Shown here: piece after piece, positions 56,580 through 64,000 of the stretch | Layout: the number at the start of each line of letters is the position of its first letter | How positions within the stretch are numbered: position 1 is the stretch's first letter | From: Liolophura sinensis | Lineage: Eukaryota; Mollusca; Polyplacophora; Chitonida; Chitonidae | Direction: 5' to 3' | DNA: 64,000 nucleotides | Assembly (NCBI RefSeq): GCF_032854445.1 | Contig: NC_088296.1 | Location: 9,090,706-9,154,705, forward strand | Translations under genes and position numbers: made by a program | The notes under the pieces: model-generated | Seen by the model: the letters and a program-made list of their open reading frames with translations, nothing else | Databases searched by the model: none | Told to the model about the DNA's origin: nothing

Positions 56580-58105
56580 ATGTTTTATTTTTACTGTGTA
56601 CAGCGCCATTTTGAAATTTCAGCTGTATTTGTCCCGTTGCTTTGACATTTGTAATGGCGAAAGCATATGCGGCAGTTTTTGGTGTGTACAAACTCCTTCC
56701 GTCATGTGCTGTAAACCCACGCCGTCCTGGGGGCCAAATGGTCTGAAAACTTGAAGAAAATCCTGGGTTCATTGACGAGCTGTTTTTACAACTATAATCA
56801 AACAAGCAAACCATTTCGTGGCGACTTTTGATTGCTTGTTGTCACTGTTGTAGCTTTTTTTAAACACTGGACTAAATGACGAAATGGCAATATTCTTTCC
56901 AGAATATTGTTCAGTACACTCAATAATAATTAAAATGTCTCTGCCGTAAGAGTACCACTAACGGAGAGTAACGATGAGAAACAACCGGTTTGTTCAACTC
57001 TAAGATCAGCGATAGCCTTACGCAAAATCAAAAATAGTAACACGAAGACGCCTGAACAAGTTTAATACATATATTTGCAGAAAATACACAAATATTACAA
57101 CTGACAATAATATACAAAATAATACCAATAATTACAAAAATATATTGTCTCTTACTGATGACAGTGTCCAAATCCAGATGAAATATTCCGGCTTCCACAT
57201 GCGAGTCAGTCCACGCAGGTATAGAATCCGCAGTTAAGAGCAATTCCCCAATCAAAGGATGACAGTAGGATAGGTGACAAGCTGTAGTGGGTACGGCAAG
57301 GTGATGATGGTCGACCCTCAACTGTCCGAGGGATGAAATGTACGTAATCACCCAAGGAGACAATGAGCGACACAATCACCAAAATAATGTCTCAGGAAAT
57401 TATCAAAGGGCGAATCTCACAAAGTGCCGCGTGGAGAATATGGAGCACAAATGACGAATGCCGGATGGCGCGAATCTCTAAACTTGAGGAAATGACTGCG
57501 AGTTTTATAACTCATTCGCTCATATTCATAGTCAAGCGTAAACAAAACTCTAGATGGTTTGATCGTAAATATGTTTACAACACCGATGCATATTTCTAGA
57601 ATATATACTCTATGTAGAATGACACAAAGCCCACAAATACCGAAGTCTATGAAAACGCTGGACTGAATTACAGTGCAGGATATAACGTACGTCGATGGAA
57701 ATGTAGGTCAGACACTTACCAGATAAGCTCAAGAACAAACAAAAGTACAAGACAATATTTGAAGAAGAGATTCGTGACACTACATTCTTCTGTATTTACA
57801 TATTTCCATTTCCAGAGCTATTTGCCAGCGAAGAAACCAAGGATAATACAAATTTCCAGAATAATGTTCAACAATGAATCCTTCACTAAATCTTCAGAGA
57901 AGTTTAAAACATTTATACATTTTTTTTACAAAGTGCATAGTCAGAGGTGCCTGGAATACAGGCTGTTATTTAATGGTCTTTGCCGCTCACTTTGGCAGTT
58001 GCATTTTCCTGTAAACATAAATACGAAAGAGGAAATACTCTCAGTTAACTGTTATAGTTGTTCAATTTCCATCTTGGCAATGTCAGCTGAAAAAACATAA
58101 TCATG
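56580..58105. other. Right-arm only block, about 1.5 kb
   Basis: Sequence matching the left arm stops after TTTACTATCAGTTTT (56560-56576) and resumes at about 58105. The block has open frames (57028-57375 minus, 57363-57599 plus, 57759-58100 plus) without recognisable domains. No terminal repeats or TSD were identified, so insertion on the right and deletion on the left are both possible. Confidence 0.55.
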
Positions 58106-58844
58106 TGTCCTCCTCAAATTTGTTCTGAAAAATGTTTGCCCACATTTCTTTTATGGAAACAATCAAACTTATTCTGAGAAAACAAGTTTTCTATTAGTGG
58201 AGGAAGTCAGAGCCCTACGGTAATCCAACTACCTTACAAAGTGTATACAAATGCAAGTGATGTACTTGCTCTTCAAAAAGAGACACGGGCAAGCATGCTG
58301 AAGTTGGATTTGAATTCCTCCGACCTCCAATGCCTGACTGACGTAGAACATCAACAATGACACCCTACCTGCCGAGGTGGAAATGACGATTGCAGGCTTT
58401 GTCATCTAAAACGTTATACTCAGTCTTTCCATCACTGGGTCGTAGGTTCTAACTCCCATCTCGTTAGCTGGGTTGTTTGGGTTTTTAACGTCAATTTCCA
58501 TCGGGCACATCAGTTCTCAACACATTGTATATTGGACCGTCACAATGCTTCGTGCTCTGTAAATTTGCTGAGTTGAACCGCAGTAAAACTAATAAATAAC
58601 ATAATCAAGTAAAAATCACATTGGGCCGCCCAGCACATGGCCTATCGCATTTTACTGGTTTGCAAACCTAGGAAATACCAATTTTAAAACCTCAGATATG
58701 ACCTCAAAGGGCAATAAACTTCGGATCTCTTGCTTGCAATAGACTCCATCTCATGGGTTTGAATGTATGTTGATTGAAGCGAATTGATGTGCATCTTGAA
58801 TAAACGGAATCCAACAGCTGCACAGTAGAATTTGAATAGAGTAT
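58106..58844. other. No gene recognised
   Basis: Counterpart of 24877-25640, including GGAGGTCGGAGGAATTC-type reverse sequence near 58310. Confidence 0.4.
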
Positions 58845-58982
58845 TTATTTACTCATTTAATTGGTGTATTACGCCGTATTCAAGAATACTTCACTTATAC
58901 AAAGACGGCCAACAAAATGGCTCGAGGAAACGGGGCAGAGCTTGGGGGAAAGAACGACCATCCGCAGGCTGCTAGCAGACTC
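58845..58982 (-). mobile_element. S1 SINE fragment, shared
   Basis: TTAATTGGTGTATTACGCCG and ATTCAAGAATACTTCACTTA. Partner of 24745-24876. Confidence 0.87.
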
Positions 58983-58984
58983 TA

Positions 58985-59118
58985 TAGTGTATACATATTC
59001 TTACCTTAAAACGATTCCAGAGGGGATCCAGTTTGTCAGCCTATCCTTAACGCAGAATATGCCGGGTGTGCGCGAAAATTCCGTTTGTTTCCGAAGATTG
59101 TTTTATAAATGCATTTAG
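58985..59118. other. Conserved open segment, partner of 24608-24717
   Basis: On the plus strand a frame ends GVRENSVCFRRLFYKCI-stop, with the same stop as the left copy. On the minus strand the donor motif AAG/GTAAGA is kept but the fourth codon is TAA. Coding status is undecided. Confidence 0.3.
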
Positions 59119-59693
59119 TGGTTTTATTTGCAAATGAACGCTGTAAATGGTTTCCTTTTACTTTACAGTATTTTAGGCATTTTCTCGAGTTCTAATATTT
59201 TGTTATTACATCTAAGATAGTTTCCCTCAAAGAATTTTCAAAATCCAACGTCTTCTGTCATATTTACGCTTGCTTCACCTTATGCTAATAAATATTCATT
59301 ATAATTTCTTTGTTATTTTGCTGTTTTTACCGCAGTCTTAAACTCGTTTTATGGGGTACTGAGGTTAATATTAAATTATTCAGTTTGTGGGATAAATAAT
59401 ATGGCGGACCATTTATATTACTTTAGGTATGCCGCTTATATAGTGAAAACCAAACAAGATTAGGGTTTTGAAAATCTATTGCATTTTGATAGGTATCTAT
59501 AAAACTCAAACTACAGTCTTTAGAGTCAGAAGCTTGGATAGTACAGGTAACAGCTCATCTCGCTGTTACGTCAATTTCCAGCAGCCAGCTGTAAAGGCAG
59601 CTGGCTTGTCTCGTTCGTGTCTTCAAAACTAGTTACCTTCTGAAGGCATTTTACTTAAATACACAAGGGCAAATCAGTTCCGTTCAGAACCAA

Positions 59694-59694
<1 letters not shown>
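59119..59694. other. Gene A downstream intron or flank, right arm
   Basis: Counterpart of 23986-24600; contains CCAGCTGTAAAGGCAGCTGG, a short hairpin. No exon seen. Confidence 0.4.

Positions 59695-59769
<75 letters not shown>
59695..59769. repeat. AT microsatellite
   Basis: About 75 bp of TA dinucleotides next to the S1 at 59775, as in the left arm, so the tract was present before the duplication. Confidence 0.97.
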
Positions 59770-59771
<2 letters not shown>

Positions 59772-59774
59772 CTT

Positions 59775-60020
59775 ACACTAGTATTTAACGCCATACTCAA
59801 GAACTTTTCAGTTGTACTACGGTGGTCATCATTATGGTGGTAGGAAACCAGGTAGACCACAGGGGAAACCCGTAACCATCCGCAGGTTGCTGAAAAAGCT
59901 TTCCACAAACGATTTGAGAAGAAGCCAGATTGAGCTGGACTTCAACTCACGGCGACCACCTTGGCGAGAGGCCCTTGTGCTATTGAGCTGTACTAGCAGG
60001 CTAACCACTATACCCCATAG
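59775..60020 (-). mobile_element. S1 SINE, shared
   Basis: AACGCCATACTCAAGAACTT, CCATCCGCAGGTTGCTGAAA and a head read backwards to CACTATACCCCATAGGCC. Partner of 23600-23815. Confidence 0.87.
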
Positions 60021-60127
60021 GCCTCCTGATAACAAAATATAGCCTGAAACATGAAGAAAAGTAACTAACATTATCACATAAATATTTTCATTGACGGTGT
60101 TCATGTCTTCCACACTGTGCGGCCTAC

Positions 60128-60514
60128 CTCTTGTGACTGTAGTGACCGATGAATTGTTGATAGTTGTTTGAGTCCGTGATGCACTTGTTGGAGCCCGCTC
60201 TACAGTCAACCCCTCCGGTGTGGCCGTTGATAGTGGCTCTGGTGTGGTCGTTGTTGGTGCCTCTGGTGTGGTCGTCGTTGGTGCCTCTGGTGTGATCGTT
60301 GTTGTTGCCTCCAGTGGTGACGTTGTTGGTGCCTCCGGTGGGGTCGTTGTTGGTTCGGCTGCTGTAGTTAACAGTTCAGCTGCTGTAGTTGGTAGTTCTG
60401 TTGTTAAAGTTGTTAGGCTTGTTGTTGTTGTTGTTAGTTCCACTGCTGTAGTTGTGGTGTGTGCTTCCAATGTTGTAGTTGATTCGTCAATAAGTGTAGT
60501 AGATGTCGATTCCA
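60128..60514 (-). CDS. Gene A (right), exon 2: Thr/Pro-rich mucin-like domain
   Basis: On the minus strand the exon follows TTTTCCAG and ends G/GTAGGC. It is 387 bp, phase 1 to phase 1, 128 residues plus a split codon, three more than the left copy. Repeats are more regular here: EAPTTTTPEAPTTTTPE, after a run of ELPTTAAELLTTAAE. The end ASRTQTTIN and TTVTR is the same as on the left. The frame is intact, with many amino-acid replacements but no stop or net frameshift, so both copies look functional or very recently so. As on the left, no following exon was found. Confidence 0.72.
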
Positions 60515-60934
60515 CTGGAAAACGTAATTCTATGTTTAAAAAAGTTGTAAGATCTATGACGCTTTATTCCATTATACCAGTTCATTAGAGCATTCTCATG
60601 CAACGTTAAGGCTGGAGCAGTGTAAAGATCAAATGAAAAACGATGTCACTTCGACTATCGCCTAGTAGATATATACATATACATCACAGCAGGGATATTT
60701 CGACAATATAATGCGACACTATTCACTCGTTCAAACGAGATCGCGCATCATCCGGGCACTTCCTAGCAAATGATGAGCTCAATGACAATAGGGGAAGGTA
60801 TAGAAAAATGAACAGCGCTGGACGACATATTCCGAATCATGCATACCAGTATCGCGAAGGCCCTTGCATTTTTCTTATTGTGATGGTATATTCAATGTGA
60901 CGACAAAGGGGCATTTTATCAGCAATTCTGCACC
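60515..60934 (-). other. Gene A intron 1, right arm
   Basis: Counterpart of 22385-23127. The S2 SINE of the left arm (22636-22935) was not seen here. No exon recognised. Confidence 0.45.
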
Positions 60935-62060
60935 AGTGACGCCTAATAACAACTTTCAATTAGTAACACTGCATTTCATTTATCAAATTCTGCTTTAGCC
61001 ATGATGCATTGGCCAGGGGAAGGGGTGGGGGGGGGGGGGGGGTGGAGGGGATTATGTAAACTGCTGCTACATGTTCAAGCATTTACATGTTAGAATAAAG
61101 AGTTAGTATAAAGCCTGACTAGCTGTTAGCTTCAGCAAAGCGTAACTCCCGTAATATGTTGCAGGAAAGTTTTGTATTAGCTTCCAATTTATTTGGGCAA
61201 TATAATCACCTCCTCACCCAAGTGGGCAAAGTACACAAGAGGGATGTCCGAATGTCCGTGCTCCACTGCATATTAAATAGAGTCGTGTAGAAGGTTTATG
61301 ACTTAATTAAAGACGTATAGCATAGTAAGTAACAACGGAGCAGTGACGAAAGGGTGGCAGCTGGCAAAATGTCACACGTAACCGACGAAATACGGTTTCT
61401 TATCAATTTACCTCAGGCTTTTATTTTAACCGTTCATGAAAATGCATAAATAGTGGCGAATTGCACGTTAAAAGAGAAGAAAAAATGACACTACAAGCTG
61501 ATAAGAGCACATTTTTTTCGATGTAACTGCGCGTAATTTTGCGATTTTTCCTCGCCATACATGTAAAGCCTGAAAACGGCAAAGGTGACATAAATCGCGT
61601 CCATGACGTCCTCCATCTTTAACACCCTGTAATTTATGCTCGGTGTGTGTTGTCTCTCAGCCAGTGAGAGTCGTGTAAACACGGAACCTACATCCAACAT
61701 TCCGGATTCCCGATCGTCAAGCCGAAAACAAACTGTACTGTTCGTTACCTTCTGGGAAGAAGAGTTCTACCAGAAATGTGCAATGCACTTAGACGGCAAG
61801 TCTCCTCCTAACACAGAAGACTTCAGGACTAGTTCTTTGGATTTTGGCGCTGACTTTATTTATAATTTATCAGCTTGAGGGACATGTTACAATTTTTTAT
61901 AGCATGCACCTGCAAAAAATGCATACTCTTTTCAATGGTATTTGTTTGATATTTGTATTTTCTTCTCCTGTATTAATTAACCTTATGTTTCACGCAGAAT
62001 TAGGTAAAAACTTGCAGTGATGTTAATTTCAATTTATTAGACGTCACTGGTCCAGAATTA
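60935..62060. mobile_element. Fold-back element, shared
   Basis: GCACCAGTGACGCCTAATAA at the left (60938) and TTATTAGACGTCACTGGTCC at the right (62035-62054) are inverted ends. A run of 16 G lies at 61027-61042. The minus-strand frame at 61491-61620 (FAVFRLYMYG-EEKSQNY) matches the left copy in part. Partner of 21465-22385 and about 200 bp longer. Confidence 0.65.
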
Positions 62061-62796
62061 CTCAAGATGTTGTGTTATCATCACATTTAATGCGAAGGGG
62101 CCGGGCTCAGGGATGCTTAGTCCTCCAACAGAATCCTGGTTTATGCAGGAATACAAAATAAAGACGTACAGCATATAGAGTAAGGAAGCATAAGACTGTT
62201 TTAAAGATTTCTCTTATTACCAGCACTAACACAATAGATCTCAAGCCAATAAAAACCAAGCGTTTTCGTCGACCCTTTAACAATCGCACTGTGGTCCACG
62301 ACCCGCCAACAAATGAGTTGTGTACATGCGCAGAACAGAAAGGCAGGACCTGTTGGCTCGCGCGAGAAAAGAACGTCTACATTTAAAGATGTAAAAACAT
62401 AAAGCAAAATACGTAAAGCTGAGATGAAAGAGTGCAAAAAACTAGCTGTAAATGTGGTCAGATTTTTCTTTAAAGACACTTTAAAATCATTTTTGTATCG
62501 TAGGTATTTTGAGACAACCCCTTGGTATATATTTTTCTTCGTGTAATAGCGTTATAAATAAGAATGTCACACATGTTTAAATACAGCTCTTGCATCTCCT
62601 TTTGGCATCAACAGTATGTTTTGTGACAACTCAACAGCCAATAACGGAAGACCTGACATCAGAATGTGGAGACTAAACTGTAAGATACTGTAAAAAAATT
62701 ACGTCAAAAGTGTCCTTTTACAGTAACACACATATATAGAATAAAGACACTGCTACTTAGATGACGCTTCAAACTAAACAATCTGCCGTCTCTTAC
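62061..62796 (-). other. Gene A intron 1, right arm, with empty S2 site
   Basis: Counterpart of 19582-21464. The target of the left S2 is present once, uninterrupted, near 62755-62775. The short conserved frame at 62600-62680 is discussed under 20700-21464. Confidence 0.6.
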
Positions 62797-62860
62797 CACG
62801 TGCCAGGGGGAGTGTTAGCAAAATAAATAGCGACATCGATGGGGACTTGAAGTTCGTCAT
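62797..62860 (-). CDS. Gene A (right), exon 1: signal peptide
   Basis: On the minus strand ATG at 62860 opens 21 codons beginning MTNFKSPS and continuing with the same core as the left copy, MSLFILLTLPLA, then R and the first base of a split codon at G/GTAAGA. It is one codon shorter than the left copy at the N-terminus. The acceptor (CTTCCTAG, exon edge 62873) and donor are conserved. The hydrophobic core is unchanged at the amino-acid level although silent differences are present, which suggests constraint on secretion. Confidence 0.72.
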
Positions 62861-63089
62861 CGTTTCCTCTCCCCTAGGAAGCATAAGACAAAGTTGAATT
62901 CAAAGTTCTAGTTGTGAGGTTTCAAAGAATTTAAATATTGTAATTTTCTAGCCTAGTTTAGCTCATTGTATAAATGATGCACAGGAATAAAATGTATAAA
63001 AAGGCAATGATTTTTCCGTACCAATTTCGGAGGAATTCGGATCACGGTATAGAAACCTCTGGACTTAATGCACCGCCGAACTAGAGAAG

Positions 63090-63163
63090 TGAGAGAGAGA
63101 GAGCCAAAGAACAAACGACGCCACTCACCGAGGGACAACAGACCTTTAACCAAGTCCACAGGA
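63090..63163 (-). promoter_or_regulatory. Putative 5' leader exon of gene A, right arm
   Basis: The donor-like CG/GTGAGTGG of the left arm is conserved here (minus strand, near 63130). The S1 fragment at 63164-63270 is inserted about 35 bp upstream of that donor, so it may form part of the leader exon or promoter of this copy. Confidence 0.4.
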
Positions 63164-63270
63164 TTTTTTTTTTTTTTTTGATTGGTGTTTTACGCCGTAC
63201 TCAAGAATATTTCACTTATACGACGGCGGCCAGCATTATGGTGGGTGGAAACCGAGCAGAGCCCGGGGGA
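63164..63270 (-). mobile_element. S1 SINE 3' fragment, right-arm specific, 12-bp TSD
   Basis: A run of T (63164-63179), then GATTGGTGTTTTACGCCGTA and the body up to GAGCAGAGCCCGGGGG; the 5' half is absent. Flanked by AAGTCCACAGGA at 63152-63163 and 63271-63282. The left arm has no insertion at the matching place near 19220. The homopolymer tail differs from the AAAT tail of other copies. Confidence 0.95.
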
Positions 63271-63469
63271 AAGTCCACAGGAAGCTAACCACACCCACAA
63301 TTCACAGCAACCTCATCCAGTAAGCCACACCCAAAGTTTAAGCCCCAGATTTTCCCAAGATCTCACACTCTAGAATGCGTACAATAATGCGATAGATTCA
63401 CGGACGATTGGTGTCCATCTCATATTTTAATTGGTAAATTAATAACTATTTTTTTTATTTAAACATCTA

Positions 63470-63690
63470 TTTTATTGGCTTTTTATACTGTACTCAAGAA
63501 AAAAATTCATTTATACGACGGCTGTCATCGTTATGGAGGGAGGAAACCAGGAAGAGTCTGGAGAAAGGCCATCTACAGGAAGATCACATATAACATCTAA
63601 CTAACCCAGAATGAGTTGGGCCGAGTTGAGACGGCATTTATGAGAGGCTGCTGGGTTATTGCGCTAACCAGTCAGGCATAAGATCTCCCC
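63470..63690 (-). mobile_element. S1 SINE, old, shared
   Basis: Partner of 18822-19040. TTTATTGGCTTTTTATACTG, ATTTATACGACGGCTGTCAT and a head read backwards to GCGCTAACCAGTCAGGCATA. Confidence 0.82.
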
Positions 63691-63916
63691 GAATTTATGA
63701 ATTAAGATTTCATCCTCTACATATTTTAGCACAAAGAACTCGGTTGTTTTTGTCAAGCACCAACGTTTTATGTTTTTTAAATCCTCCACTCTTACAGGAT
63801 ATTAGTCAAAGAGCAGAAGAGGACAGTATAACTTAGTGTATGAAACTTACTACAAACCTGTTTGCCTATGGGTTTAACACATACCGGTATATTCTTTTAA
63901 TAGCCGTTTATGACGT

Positions 63917-64000
63917 TCTAATTGTACTGTGATGTAATAACGTGGGTACGGGTAAACTCTACCGATGATTGACTCCTGTATATATAAAAAAAAATCCACT
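63917..64000. other. Sequence outside the right arm
   Basis: No match by eye to 18400-18588. Nothing recognised. Confidence 0.4.

Larger units (their letters stand above)
50938..63916. repeat. Right arm of a large inverted duplication
   Basis: This 13 kb is collinear in reverse with 18588-37405. It lacks the left-only blocks equivalent to 20080-20810, 28700-29710 and 31330-34540, the two private SINEs and the LTR, and has its own extra block at about 56580-58105. Divergence is about 7% in the gene B exon and looks higher in non-coding parts, which argues against simple haplotype redundancy. Similarity stops at about 63916, so the outer edge is inside the window. Confidence 0.9.

Noticed and set aside
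60220-60588. Val/Gly-rich plus-strand ORF
   Set aside because: Reverse-strand shadow of the right gene A exon 2.
18588-63916. Arms interpreted as redundant haplotypes in the assembly
   Set aside because: Considered because it could give an artefactual palindrome, but about 7% exon divergence, multi-kilobase indels and private insertions make true paralogy more likely; long reads are needed to exclude it.

Overview
The window is eukaryotic, AT-rich and gene-poor, and reads as nuclear DNA from a lophotrochozoan, most likely a mollusc. That assignment is an inference from three abundant tRNA-derived SINE families and the spliced gene structure; no species-diagnostic gene is present. Working names: S1 (about 250 bp, body motif GTATAAGTGAAATATTCTTG, tail of AAAT repeats), S2 (about 360 bp, tRNA-like head, body motif CAGTCATATGACGACGAAGG read on the reverse strand, tail of ACTC repeats), S3 (about 330 bp, body motif TTGTGGCAGGGCGAGT read on the reverse strand).

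Layout. 1-18.6 kb: part of an LTR at the left edge, scattered SINEs, several tandem repeats, an AT-rich fold-back at 5.8-6.0 kb and one possible orphan exon (11.77-11.94 kb). 18.6-37.4 kb and 50.9-63.9 kb: the two arms of a large imperfect inverted duplication. 37.4-50.9 kb: the spacer, which holds a 5.4 kb array of 28-bp minisatellite units (42.8-48.2 kb) and little else.

Each arm carries the same two small secreted-protein genes in convergent order. Gene A is mucin-like: a signal-peptide exon joined in phase 1 to a Thr/Pro-rich exon. It looks intact in the left arm (exons 19515-19581 and 23128-23505, plus strand) and the right arm (62797-62860 and 60128-60514, minus strand); no terminal exon was found. 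Gene B is predicted to encode a 100-residue cysteine-rich secreted peptide. In the left arm it has a signal-peptide exon (33593-33683) and a terminal exon (29733-29944), minus strand. In the right arm only the terminal exon remains (53942-54153): the 3.2 kb segment with exon 1 is missing and one cysteine codon has changed, so I call that copy a pseudogene.

The arms form a natural dating experiment. Most SINEs are shared. Several insertions are private to one arm, with target-site duplications (TSDs), and an empty site in the other arm is readable for the clearest ones: S2 at 19626-19990, S1 at 28077-28334, a solo LTR at 36589-37351 (left only), and an S1 fragment at 63164-63270 (right only), which sits just upstream of the right gene A. 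All comparisons were made by eye.
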